NCBI GenBank assembly: GCA_015063985.1
Contig: SVTC01000018.1
Location: 1 to 48,737, forward strand
DNA length: 48,737 nt
Reading direction: 5' to 3'
Source: Oscillospiraceae bacterium
GTDB lineage: Bacteria > Bacillota > Clostridia > Oscillospirales > SIG627
Shown here: one piece after another, positions 39,119 through 46,990 of the stretch
Position numbering within the stretch: position 1 is the first letter of the stretch
Layout: every line of letters starts with the position of its first letter
Notes under the pieces: generated by a model
The model's input: only the letters and a program-made list of their open reading frames with translations
Told to the model about the DNA's origin: nothing
Database searches by the model: none
Translations under genes and position numbers: made by a program

Positions 39119-40357
39119 TTATTTGTCTTTAACTATTATTTTTACCGTATTCATAACGGGTCTGTCCTCCGGGGGGATGGTGGTGTCGGCGGCGCTTGCA
39201 CTACCGCAGATCTCGTCTACTATCTCAATTCCCTCGGTAACGTAACCGAATACGGCGTAATCACCGTCAAGGTGTGTTTTGTCTTGATGCATAATGAAAA
39301 ATTGGCTTCCGGCGGAGTCGGGAACGCTTGTTCTTGCCATGGATATCGCTCCGCGGGTGTGCTTCAGGGGATTATCTATTCCGTTTGAGGAAAATTCACC
39401 CTTTATTCTTCTTTCGGGTCCTCCATTGGCGGATCCGTCGGGAGAGCCCCCCTGCATCATAAAGCCGTTGATTATTCTGTGGAAGCCTACGTTGTCGTAA
39501 AAGCCGTCCCTTGCAAGCTCAATGAAGTTTGAAACCGTTATGGGGGCGCTGTCGGGCTCGAGCTTCACGGTTATCTTGCCCAGGTCCTTTATATCTATCT
39601 CGGCATAGTATTCCTTCGCGGGATCAAAATCCATAGTCGGCTTTACAAGTATGCCGTCCTTTATTGGGTTTTGCGCGGCGATGACTGCGGCAACCACTAC
39701 CACTGCTATAACTGCTATACAAAAAACAACTGCGGCGGATGCGAGTATTATCCTTTTATTTTTTTCTTTTCTTGCGGCGCAAAGCTTGGCTATGATGGGA
39801 GCCTTGGTCTTTTCAAGCTCGGCGGGAAGAGGCAGTGAGTCAAGCTCTTCCTTAAAGGCTTTTCTTTGGCTTTCGGAGGGATCGACCGTTTCAAAATGCT
39901 CCTTAAGCTGATTTTGGGCGGTAAGGAGGGTTTTTTTGTCAAATTTTGTGGCGGTGCAAACGACCTCGAGGTCGGCGCCGAAAACCTCCGTCACAACGTA
40001 AATAAATCTCGTGATAGGGGAGAGGGAGTCTGCAAGCTTGCCCTCGGGATCTGCTTCGGAAATAAAATTCATATCCTTGGGGAGACGGAATGCACGGTTG
40101 TTTTCCTTTGCTGCCTCCTGTTTTGCGGCGAGAACGGTTTTGTTGACGGCGGTCTTTTCGAGCTCGGCGTAGCTTTTGAAGGCTTTAAGAGCATCGGGAG
40201 AGAATAAAGAGCTCAATACCTGAGACGTTATTTTAGAGGCGCTTTCCTTTTTTTGAGTAAGGGCGTAGGCAAGATGAAAGATCTTGGTCTCCGCTTTTGA
40301 ATACAGAGCGTTAAGCTCCTTTTTCGAGCCCTGAAGTGCTTTTTCAAGATTGTCCAT
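39119..40357 (-). CDS. Membrane-anchored cyclophilin with sigma-factor-like N-terminus
   Basis: 412 aa in three parts. Residues 1 to about 160 look like a degenerate ECF sigma factor: a region-2-like helix ('ALYSKAETKIFHLAYALTQ', 17-35) and a region-4-like block ('SPITRFIYVVTEVFGADL', 113-130, followed by a helix-turn-helix-like 'EVVCTATKFDKKTLLTA'). A transmembrane helix spans 202-228. Residues about 248-412 are a cyclophilin prolyl isomerase with 'VGFHRIINGFMMQGG', 'GAISMARTSVPDSAGSQFFI' and 'HLDGDYAVFGYV'. The isomerase would lie outside the cell and the sigma-like part inside. Folding of secreted proteins is the likely role of the outer part. A regulatory function for the inner domain is speculation. 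Confidence 0.85.
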   Translation of the reverse strand: MDNLEKALQGSKKELNALYSKAETKIFHLAYALTQKKESASKITSQVLSSLFSPDALKAFKSYAELEKTAVNKTVLAAKQEAAKENNRAFRLPKDMNFISEADPEGKLADSLSPITRFIYVVTEVFGADLEVVCTATKFDKKTLLTAQNQLKEHFETVDPSESQRKAFKEELDSLPLPAELEKTKAPIIAKLCAARKEKNKRIILASAAVVFCIAVIAVVVVAAVIAAQNPIKDGILVKPTMDFDPAKEYYAEIDIKDLGKITVKLEPDSAPITVSNFIELARDGFYDNVGFHRIINGFMMQGGSPDGSANGGPERRIKGEFSSNGIDNPLKHTRGAISMARTSVPDSAGSQFFIMHQDKTHLDGDYAVFGYVTEGIEIVDEICGSASAADTTIPPEDRPVMNTVKIIVKDK

Positions 40358-40388
40358 AGTTTGTCCTTTCTTTCGGTGTTCTTATTAT

Positions 40389-40416
40389 ATTTTAACAGAA
40401 AAATTTAATTTGTCTA
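40389..40416 (-). promoter_or_regulatory. Promoter of the cyclophilin gene
   Basis: On the minus strand TAGACA (40416-40411), 16-bp spacer, TAAAAT (40394-40389), close to the ATG at 40357. Confidence 0.6.
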
Positions 40417-40542
40417 TATTTTTTCTTCATTGTTTTCATTTTGTTTAATTGTATTGCTCCATTGCCCCAAGTTTTTTTGTGTAAAGCTGTTGCGCCAAGC
40501 CGATTTTATGGCGAAATTTATTGAAAAAATATCCCGATTCTA

Positions 40543-40571
40543 TTGACTTATCCTTTTTACTGTGATAAAAT
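40543..40571 (+). promoter_or_regulatory. Single strong promoter ahead of the eight-gene epimerase array
   Basis: TTGACT (40543-40548), 17-bp spacer, TAAAAT (40566-40571), giving a leader of about 55 nt before the first ATG at 40632. I find no comparably good promoter within the array. No operator palindrome is obvious; 40420-40540 shows nothing but A/T-rich sequence. Confidence 0.85.
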
Positions 40572-40631
40572 CCAACTAAATAATAAAGAAAGGGAGCGCT
40601 GTCTTAAGGATGGCGTACCGAGGTAGAGATT

Positions 40632-41495
40632 ATGAAATTAGTTGCACAGTCGGATTTCTTTATCAAGCATTGCGGCGGTATTGAAAGCCTTGACCGAGTA
40701 AAAAAGATCGGTTATGAGTATATTTCTTACACCGTAAGCGACCGTTATGACGAGCCCTTCACCACTCAGTGGGGTGATAAGGAGCTGGAGGAGTATTTTG
40801 CTCCCATTGGTAACGCGATCAAGGAAAGGGGACTTAAGCTCTTTTACGTTGAGGTTGGCGGAGATATCTATAACGATCTTCTTACACACACCACCGAAGC
40901 AAGAACAAAGATGTGTCTTCAGGTAGTTAAGGCTTGCAAATATCTTGGTTGCGATACTCTTGCCATTAAGCCCGCAAAGGTCAATCGCGCCACAGCCGAT
41001 GCTTGGGAGATCACTAAGAATATGACCTATCAGATCTTCGATCAGGTCAAGGCAGAGGCGGATAAGTACGGTATCAAGCTTGCAATTACAAATAACGTCC
41101 GTTGCGGAGGTCAGTATCTTTACGGAAGCGAGCCCGAGGAATTGCTGGAGCTTTGTGAGCGTTATGACGCAAAGGCTATCATCAACCCCTCCAGTGCCTT
41201 CGTTGCTCACGAAAGAGTCGGACGTTTTATCAGCAAGGTTGGCGATAAGCTCTTTGCTTTCCTTATCAATGATCTGGAATCCTCCAATAAGAATCCCTTT
41301 ATGCCTATGATGGGCTCTTTGGATTATGCTACCATCATCGAGGCTCTGAAGGGCGCAGATCAGAATGCCGGCGCCGTTATGATGTGCACTCCCGTATTCA
41401 ATCGCTTCAAGCAGTTTGTGGATCATCAGGGCTTGAATGATTCCTTGGATACCTTGCTCTATAAGATGGGCATGGTCATTTCCGGAAATCTTTAA
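40632..41495 (+). CDS. Type A epimerase-fold protein A1, metal ligands lost
   Basis: 287 aa, TIM-barrel protein of the sugar-phosphate isomerase/epimerase superfamily. By alignment with its type B neighbours, the four metal ligands are replaced: Glu by T153 ('LAITNN'), Asp by N185 ('AIINPS'), His by L211 ('AFLINDLE') and Glu by C252 ('MMCTP'). Type A hallmarks shared with the genes at 44277 and 46118 are the start 'MKLVAQSDFFIK', 'TN' at the Glu position, 'PFMPMMGSLDY' and the end 'LYKMGMVISG'. It is therefore probably non-catalytic by the usual mechanism: a partner, sensor or carrier, or an enzyme with new chemistry. It opens the array; the next gene begins 18 nt later. Confidence 0.85.
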   Translation: MKLVAQSDFFIKHCGGIESLDRVKKIGYEYISYTVSDRYDEPFTTQWGDKELEEYFAPIGNAIKERGLKLFYVEVGGDIYNDLLTHTTEARTKMCLQVVKACKYLGCDTLAIKPAKVNRATADAWEITKNMTYQIFDQVKAEADKYGIKLAITNNVRCGGQYLYGSEPEELLELCERYDAKAIINPSSAFVAHERVGRFISKVGDKLFAFLINDLESSNKNPFMPMMGSLDYATIIEALKGADQNAGAVMMCTPVFNRFKQFVDHQGLNDSLDTLLYKMGMVISGNL

Positions 41496-41513
41496 TTTGA
41501 GGAGGACGGTAAA

Positions 41514-42404
41514 ATGATTAGACTCGGTACACAGTCAGGATTTTGCGGAGGTCTCGGATTAAGCGAGGCTGAGGTTTATAAGGCAATGAGCGACGTCGGC
41601 TTTGTCAGTGTTGACTATAGCCTTATGGCAGGATACACTGCAAATATCTGGAAAATGACCGATGAAGAGCTTAAAAATTATATGACCGAGCGTAAGAACG
41701 TAATGAACGCCAACGGCATTTACGCAGGTCAGACTCACTCTCCCATGGACGCTTATTGGGGTAAGCATCCCGAGACAAAGGAGGCTCGCTGGAAGGCTCA
41801 GATCCAGGCAATTAAGGCGGCAAGCTACCTTGATAGCCCTTATATAGTTGTTCATCCTCTCACCCCTCCCTCCAGAATACACAAGAGAGGCTACGATGAG
41901 GCAAAAGAGCTGAATATGGAATATTATAACTTCCTTAAGCCCTATCTTGAGGAGTATAACGTTAAGGCGGCCATTGAGAATATGTACGGCTACGACCCCA
42001 TTCTGGGAAGAATGTGCGAGACCACCTGCTCTACCGCCAAGGAGCTTATCGATTACGTTGATACCCTTAATTCCGACAGGTTCGTTGTATGTCTGGACGT
42101 TGGACATTCCGCTCTGGGCGGTCAGGATCCCGTTAGTATGATCTACGAGCTTGGCAATAAGTATCTCCACGTTACTCATATGCACGATAACAACTATCTG
42201 GGTGACAATCATATGATGGCAGGTATGGGTAAGCTTGATTGGTGGAGCATCGGTAAGGCTCTTAACGACATCGGCTACGAGGACGTATTCAACTACGAGG
42301 CAGACTGTCCCTACGGCCGTTTGGGTAACTATAGACCCCTTCTTTCTCTGGATCTTCTTAAGGTTTATGCAGAGGTTGGAAAGGCTATCGTTAGTGTTAA
42401 ATAA
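41514..42404 (+). CDS. Type B sugar-phosphate isomerase/epimerase B1
   Basis: 296 aa. Metal-site pattern of ketose 3-epimerases is intact: E155 ('AAIENMY'), D195 with H198 ('CLDVGHS'), H222 ('VTHMHDNN') and E262 ('FNYEAD'). 'GQTHSPMDAYWG' (72-83) and 'KLDWWSIGKALNDIGYE' (240-256) line the substrate pocket. Cytoplasmic, probably Mn or Co dependent. The substrate may be a free ketose, a sugar phosphate or an inositol-type compound, none visible from sequence. The gene ends one base into the start of the next copy. Strong GGAGG upstream. Confidence 0.9.
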   Translation: MIRLGTQSGFCGGLGLSEAEVYKAMSDVGFVSVDYSLMAGYTANIWKMTDEELKNYMTERKNVMNANGIYAGQTHSPMDAYWGKHPETKEARWKAQIQAIKAASYLDSPYIVVHPLTPPSRIHKRGYDEAKELNMEYYNFLKPYLEEYNVKAAIENMYGYDPILGRMCETTCSTAKELIDYVDTLNSDRFVVCLDVGHSALGGQDPVSMIYELGNKYLHVTHMHDNNYLGDNHMMAGMGKLDWWSIGKALNDIGYEDVFNYEADCPYGRLGNYRPLLSLDLLKVYAEVGKAIVSVK

Positions 42405-43294
42405 TGATAAAACTCGGAACCCAGATCGGCTTTTGCTGGGGCTTGGATCTCAGTGAAGCTGAAATTTATAAGTCTATGAGCGACGTTGGCTTTTCCAGCG
42501 TTGATTACAATTTGATGGCGGGCTACAGATCGCCGATATGGCAAATGACGGACGATGAGCTGAAAAGCTATATGACCGAGCGAAAGAACGTAATGAATGC
42601 CAACGGCATTTTTGCGGGTCAGACCCATTCTCCCATGGAAGCGGACTATTTCAGCGATCCCGAAACCAAAGAGGCTCGCTGGCACGCCCAGGTTCAAGCC
42701 ATAAAGGCAACAAGCTTTCTCGGAAGTCCTTACGTGGTTATTCACCCTCTTTATCCCTCGTTCAGGATCCATAACTTGGGTTATGATGAGTGTAAAGAGC
42801 TGAATATGGAGTATTATAACTTCCTTAAGCCCTATCTTGAGGAATATAACGTTAAAGCTGCAATAGAAAACCTCGCCAGATACGACCACACACTGGGAAG
42901 AATGTGCGAGGCAAGCTGCTGCAGTGCCAAGGAGCTTATCGATTACGTTGATACTCTGAATTCCGACAGATTTGTCGTTTGTCTTGACGTTGGTCATGCG
43001 GTGTTGGCAGGAGAAAATCCCGTCAGTATGATCTATGAGCTGGGCAAAAAATATCTTCACGTTACCCATATGCACGACAATGATTATCTCCACGATGATC
43101 ATATGATGGCAGGTATGGGTAAGCTCAATTGGTGGGCAATAGGAAAGGCGCTTAACGATATCGGCTACGAAGGCATCTTTAACTATGAAGCCGAATGTCC
43201 CTTTCTCCGTTTCGGCGATAACAGAAAGCATCTTTCGCTGGATCTTCTCAAGGTGTACGCAGAGGTCGGAAAGGCTATTGTCAGCGTTAAATAG
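42404..43294 (+). CDS. Type B sugar-phosphate isomerase/epimerase B2
   Basis: 296 aa, the same length as B1 and colinear with it without gaps. Ligands E155, D195, H198, H222 and E262 are conserved. It differs from B1 mostly in surface and entry-loop residues: 'MEADYFSDPE' replaces 'MDAYWGKHPE' and 'YPSFRIHNLGYDECK' replaces 'TPPSRIHKRGYDEAK'. The start ATG shares its A with the B1 stop (TAATG), so translation is coupled. B2 and B3 share 'QVQAIKA.SFLGSPY' and 'AGENPV', making them closest relatives: a recent tandem duplication. Confidence 0.9.
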   Translation: MIKLGTQIGFCWGLDLSEAEIYKSMSDVGFSSVDYNLMAGYRSPIWQMTDDELKSYMTERKNVMNANGIFAGQTHSPMEADYFSDPETKEARWHAQVQAIKATSFLGSPYVVIHPLYPSFRIHNLGYDECKELNMEYYNFLKPYLEEYNVKAAIENLARYDHTLGRMCEASCCSAKELIDYVDTLNSDRFVVCLDVGHAVLAGENPVSMIYELGKKYLHVTHMHDNDYLHDDHMMAGMGKLNWWAIGKALNDIGYEGIFNYEAECPFLRFGDNRKHLSLDLLKVYAEVGKAIVSVK

Positions 43295-43309
43295 AAACGA
43301 GGTAAAGTA

Positions 43310-44200
43310 ATGATAAAACTCGGAACTCAGTGCGGTTTCTGGGGCGGACTTGATCTCAGCGAGGCTGAAATGTATAAAGCGATGAGTGATGCCGGTTTTT
43401 CCAGCATTGATTACAGCCTTATGCATTGGTATCAATCTGATATCTGGAAAATGACCGACGAAGAGCTTAAAAATTATATGACCGAGCAGAAAAACATAAT
43501 GAATGCCAACGGTATCTTCGCAGGTCAGACTCATTCTCCGATGGATGCAGATTATCTTGATCACCCCGAGACCAAAGAGGCTCGCTGGCACGCCCAGGTT
43601 CAGGCAATAAAGGCGGCAAGCTTTCTGGGAAGCCCTTATATAGTTATCCATCCGCTATTTCCTTTGTTCAGGATCCATGACAGGGAATATGAAAGAACCA
43701 AGGAAATGAATATGGAATACTATAATTTTCTTAAGCCGTACCTTGAAGAATACAACGTCAAGGGAGCAATAGAAAATCTTGCGAATTTCGACTTTGTTCT
43801 TGGCAGATGTTGCGAGGGCGTTTGCTCAAGCGCCAAGGAGCTTATCGATTACGTCGATACACTCAATTCCGACAGATTCGTGGTATGTCTTGACGTCGGC
43901 CACGCTGCTCTGGCAGGAGAAAATCCCGTCAGAATGATCTACGAGCTCGGCAAAAAATATCTCCACGTTACCCATATGCACGACAACGATTATATCGGTG
44001 ATAACCATATGATGGCGGGCTTAGGAAAGATCGATTGGTGGGGAATAGGAAAAGCGCTTAACGACATTGGCTTTGAAGGGATCTTTAATTACGAGGCCGA
44101 TGATAGCTACGTGCACTTAGGCGAATACAGAAAGCACCTTTCTCTGGATCTTTTAAAGGTTTATGCCCAGGTCGGAAAGGCTATAGTCAGTGTTAAATGA
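43310..44200 (+). CDS. Type B sugar-phosphate isomerase/epimerase B3
   Basis: 296 aa, colinear with B1 and B2. The catalytic set is conserved ('GAIENLANF', 'CLDVGHAAL', 'VTHMHDNDY', 'FNYEADD'). Local changes include 'SLMHWYQSDIWKM' near 35-48, 'MDADYLDHPE' and 'GLGKIDWWGIGKAL', the entry region where substrate preference is set in related epimerases. It lies 15 nt after B2. Its stop is followed at once by an intrinsic terminator (44208-44239), making B3 the last gene of the first module. Confidence 0.9.
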   Translation: MIKLGTQCGFWGGLDLSEAEMYKAMSDAGFSSIDYSLMHWYQSDIWKMTDEELKNYMTEQKNIMNANGIFAGQTHSPMDADYLDHPETKEARWHAQVQAIKAASFLGSPYIVIHPLFPLFRIHDREYERTKEMNMEYYNFLKPYLEEYNVKGAIENLANFDFVLGRCCEGVCSSAKELIDYVDTLNSDRFVVCLDVGHAALAGENPVRMIYELGKKYLHVTHMHDNDYIGDNHMMAGLGKIDWWGIGKALNDIGFEGIFNYEADDSYVHLGEYRKHLSLDLLKVYAQVGKAIVSVK

Positions 44201-44207
44201 CTCAAGG

Positions 44208-44239
44208 GACCTGCCGCATTTTACGGCAGGTCTTTCTTT
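44208..44239 (+). terminator. Intra-array terminator after B3
   Basis: A 9-bp perfect stem GACCTGCCG (44208-44216) / CGGCAGGTC (44224-44232) with a 7-nt loop, followed by TTTCTTT. It starts 7 nt after the B3 stop. Full or partial termination here would lower expression of the downstream genes. Confidence 0.85.
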
Positions 44240-44245
44240 AGAATT

Positions 44246-44267
44246 AAGGAGGGTCGGCTCAGCCGAC
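44246..44267 (+). promoter_or_regulatory. Ribosome-binding site separated from its start by a hairpin
   Basis: AAGGAGG (44246-44252) lies 24 nt from the A2 start, too far on the linear sequence. A hairpin GTCGGCT-c-AGCCGAC (44253-44267) fills the gap; if folded it brings the effective distance to 9 nt. It would make translation of A2 depend on RNA folding. Confidence 0.6.
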
Positions 44268-44276
44268 GAGAAAAAA

Positions 44277-45140
44277 ATGAATTTAGCGATTCAATCTGAT
44301 CAGTATTTGAAAAACGGAATAGAAGGCGGACTTGAACGAATCGGCGGTATAGGATATAAATATGCCACTTATACCGTGAAGGGTCGCTACGACGAGCCCT
44401 TCGTTGATTTCAGTGATGATGAGCTTAAAAAAGAATACGGGCCCATCGGTAAGGCCTTTGAGGAAAAGGGGATAAAGATAGTTTATAACGAGCTCAGCAC
44501 GGAAATGTACGTTAATTATCTTACAAATACCAATGCCGCAAGAGAAAAAATGGTGATACAGACCATAAAGGCAAGCTCCTTTATGGGTGTCAGCCATCTT
44601 CTTTTAAAGCCCTTCTTTATTATCCCCGCAGGGGATGATCCCGTTTCGGTCACAAGAGAAAAGCTTTATGAGCTTTTGGAGCTTTTTATGCCCGTTGCAA
44701 AGGAGTACGGCGTAAAGCTTCTTATCACGAACAACACCTTCCATAACACAAAGCTCTTTTTCGGCTCCGAGCCCGAGGATCTTCTTGAGCTTTATGAAAG
44801 ATACGGCGTTATGACGGTCATCGATCCGGTAAACGCTTATAAAGCAAAATGGAAGCTTTCAAAGGCTATGATGATGATCAAGGATGTTATCTATGCATAT
44901 CAGATCACGGACGTTGAGCCCAGTGTAAGAAATCCCTTTATGCCTATGATGGGCAGTATCGATTACCCTCAGGTTATCAGAACTCTTGCTGCTATCAGCG
45001 AAGAGAGACCTGACTTTGTTGCCGTTATGAATGCCAATATCGTATTCAAGCGCTTTAGCGAGTTTGACTCCGATGGGCTCGATTCGGCTTTGGACAACCT
45101 GCTTTATAAGATGGGCAGGATAATTGTCGGCGACAGATGA
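44277..45140 (+). CDS. Type A epimerase-fold protein A2, metal ligands lost
   Basis: 287 aa from ATG 44277, chosen because 'MNLAIQSDQYLK' matches the starts of A1 and A3; a longer frame from 44190 overlaps B3 and the terminator and is not believable. The metal positions read T151 ('LLITNN'), D183 ('VIDPVN'), Q209 ('AYQITD') and N252 ('VMNAN'), so three of four ligands are gone and only the Asp remains. 'NPFMPMMGSIDY' and 'LYKMGRIIVG' are type A signatures. It opens the second module, paired with B4 34 nt downstream. Confidence 0.85.
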   Translation: MNLAIQSDQYLKNGIEGGLERIGGIGYKYATYTVKGRYDEPFVDFSDDELKKEYGPIGKAFEEKGIKIVYNELSTEMYVNYLTNTNAAREKMVIQTIKASSFMGVSHLLLKPFFIIPAGDDPVSVTREKLYELLELFMPVAKEYGVKLLITNNTFHNTKLFFGSEPEDLLELYERYGVMTVIDPVNAYKAKWKLSKAMMMIKDVIYAYQITDVEPSVRNPFMPMMGSIDYPQVIRTLAAISEERPDFVAVMNANIVFKRFSEFDSDGLDSALDNLLYKMGRIIVGDR

Positions 45141-45174
45141 TTGGCAGATTTAATACGATAGGAGGAGTGTTATT

Positions 45175-46065
45175 ATGATCAAACTTGGAACACAAACGGG
45201 CTTTGCAAGCAATATCGGACTCAGCGCCGATGAAATGTATAAGATAATGAGTGACCTGGGCTTTTCCAGCGTTGATTACAGCCTTATGAACGGCTATCAG
45301 TCCGAGCTCTGGACACTTACGGACGACGAGCTTAAGGCGAGAATGACTGCAGTAAAGGAAACGATGCACAAAAACGGCATCGTTGCAGGTCAGACCCATT
45401 CTCCCATGGATGCTTATTGGGGCAAGCAGCCCGAGACCAAGGAGGCTCGCTGGAACGCACAAATACAGGCTATCAAGGCGGCAAGCTTTCTTGAGAGTCC
45501 TTATATCGTTATTCATCCCTTAAGACACCCCAACAGAGCGCACAAAAGAGGCTACGAGGAATGTAAAGAGCTGAATATGGAATTCTATAGCTTCCTTAAG
45601 CCCTACCTTGAGGAGTATAACGTTAAGGCGGCAATTGAGAATATGTTTATGAGAGATCCCATTCTCGGAAGATTGGGAGAGACGGTCTGCTCCACTGCGG
45701 CAGAGCTTAAGGATTACGTTGATACACTCAATTCCGATAGATTCGTGGTTTGCCTTGACGTTGGTCACTGCGTGCTGGGCGGTCAGGATCCCGTTAGTAT
45801 GATCTACGAGCTTGGCAATAAGTATCTCCACGTAACCCATATGCACGATAACGATTACGTTGACGACCGCCATATGATGGCGGGAATGGGTAAGATCGAT
45901 TGGTGGAGCATAGGAAAGGCTTTAAACGATATCGGATACGAGGATATTTTCAACTATGAGGCAGATTCTCCCTTCTACAAGCTGGGCGAGTATAAGAAGG
46001 ATCTTGCAGTGGATCTTTTACGAGTCTATGCCGAGGTTGCAAAGGAGATAGTAAGGGTCAAGTAA
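45175..46065 (+). CDS. Type B sugar-phosphate isomerase/epimerase B4
   Basis: 296 aa, catalytic set intact ('AAIENMF', 'CLDVGHCVL', 'VTHMHDNDY', 'FNYEADS'). It is closer to B1 than to B2 or B3 in the entry region ('GQTHSPMDAYWGKQPE', 'HKRGYEECKE', 'GGQDPVSM'). AGGAGG precedes the ATG. It is the sole B gene of the second module and is followed by a strong hairpin (46071-46095). Confidence 0.9.
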   Translation: MIKLGTQTGFASNIGLSADEMYKIMSDLGFSSVDYSLMNGYQSELWTLTDDELKARMTAVKETMHKNGIVAGQTHSPMDAYWGKQPETKEARWNAQIQAIKAASFLESPYIVIHPLRHPNRAHKRGYEECKELNMEFYSFLKPYLEEYNVKAAIENMFMRDPILGRLGETVCSTAAELKDYVDTLNSDRFVVCLDVGHCVLGGQDPVSMIYELGNKYLHVTHMHDNDYVDDRHMMAGMGKIDWWSIGKALNDIGYEDIFNYEADSPFYKLGEYKKDLAVDLLRVYAEVAKEIVRVK

Positions 46066-46070
46066 TGGAG

Positions 46071-46095
46071 GGGGCTTGCCGTTTCGGTGAGCCCC
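46071..46095 (+). promoter_or_regulatory. Intra-array RNA hairpin after B4
   Basis: GGGGCTTGCCG (46071-46081) pairs with CGGTGAGCCCC (46085-46095) as an uninterrupted 11-bp stem including two G-U pairs and a TTT loop. It has no U-tract, so it is more likely a 3' stabiliser or processing site than a terminator. It starts 5 nt after the B4 stop. Confidence 0.65.
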
Positions 46096-46117
46096 GAGCC
46101 TTTATGGAGGAATTATA

Positions 46118-46990
46118 ATGAAATTAGCCGTTCAAAGCGAGGGGTATATAAAGCGTTACGGTATCGAAAAAGCCCTTGATAAGATCAAAAATGTGGGGTA
46201 TAGTTGTATTTCGTATTGCATAGAAGACAACTATAATTCGAAAATGGTCACCGATTGGAGCGAGGAGGAGCTAAGGGAGTATTATGGCGGACTGGGAGAA
46301 AAAATAAAGTCATCGGGACTTGAGCTTGCCTCTGTCAGTGTGAAAACTCAAATGTATTCCGATTGGAGCAAGGCCAGCTTTCCTATGAGAAAGGAGCTCT
46401 ACCTTAAGTGTGTAAGGGCTTGTGCTTATTTAGGCTGCGATCAGCTTGTGGTTCCCTTGGTGACCTATCATTCCAGAGTTGCGGATTCCTACTCTCAAAG
46501 CCTTGCCATCGCGGAGGAAATGCTTGGGGTGATACTTCCCGAAGCCGAAAAAGCGGGGGTAATGATATCTGTAACAAATCCCTGCGTTACCCTTGACGTA
46601 TATCCCTTTGGCTGCGAAAGTGTGGAATTGGCGGACTTTGCAAAAAAACACGGAGTCGGCGTTGTGCTGGATCCGGTGAACGGACAAATGTCGGGAACCG
46701 ACGCAAGTGAGCTGATAAGGGCTTGCGGCGAGAGCTTTATGGGAGTATTCGTTCGTGATTACGAGGAGGCTTTTCAGACACCTGCCATACCTATGATGGG
46801 CGCGGTGGACTACTGCGGATTTATAGAGTCCTTGAAGGATGCACCCGATAAGGGAGTTGTGGTCATGATGCTTACTGAGGTGTATCACCGCTTTTCCGAT
46901 CTTGGAAATCAGGACGGAATGTATTCTGCCTTTGACAGCTTCTTTTATAAAATGGGTAAGGTCATCAGCGGGGGAGGTATGGAGAAATGA
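46118..46990 (+). CDS. Type A epimerase-fold protein A3, metal ligands lost
   Basis: 290 aa. Starts 'MKLAVQSEGYIKRYGIEKALDKI', as in A1 and A2. Metal positions read T153 ('ISVTNP'), D185 ('VLDPVN'), V212 ('VFVRDYE') and L252 ('MMLTEV'). 'PAIPMMGAVDY' and 'FYKMGKVISG' are type A signatures. It is the most divergent A copy, in line with its partner B5 being the most divergent B. Its stop overlaps the B5 start by 4 nt, the tightest A-B coupling in the array. Confidence 0.85.
   Translation: MKLAVQSEGYIKRYGIEKALDKIKNVGYSCISYCIEDNYNSKMVTDWSEEELREYYGGLGEKIKSSGLELASVSVKTQMYSDWSKASFPMRKELYLKCVRACAYLGCDQLVVPLVTYHSRVADSYSQSLAIAEEMLGVILPEAEKAGVMISVTNPCVTLDVYPFGCESVELADFAKKHGVGVVLDPVNGQMSGTDASELIRACGESFMGVFVRDYEEAFQTPAIPMMGAVDYCGFIESLKDAPDKGVVVMMLTEVYHRFSDLGNQDGMYSAFDSFFYKMGKVISGGGMEK

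Noticed and set aside
40609-40683. Possible short upstream reading frame in the array leader (ATG at 40609, out of frame with A1)
   Set aside because: No ribosome-binding site with proper spacing and no conserved attenuator features; probably chance.
42365-43651. Open frame of 428 codons on the minus strand across B2 and B3
   Set aside because: Antisense shadow of two near-identical genes; similar shadows appear opposite B1 and A1 and simply repeat with the duplication.
44190-44276. Longer N-terminus for A2 from an ATG at 44190
   Set aside because: It would overlap B3 and translate through an intrinsic terminator and the ribosome-binding site; other A proteins start at the equivalent of 44277.
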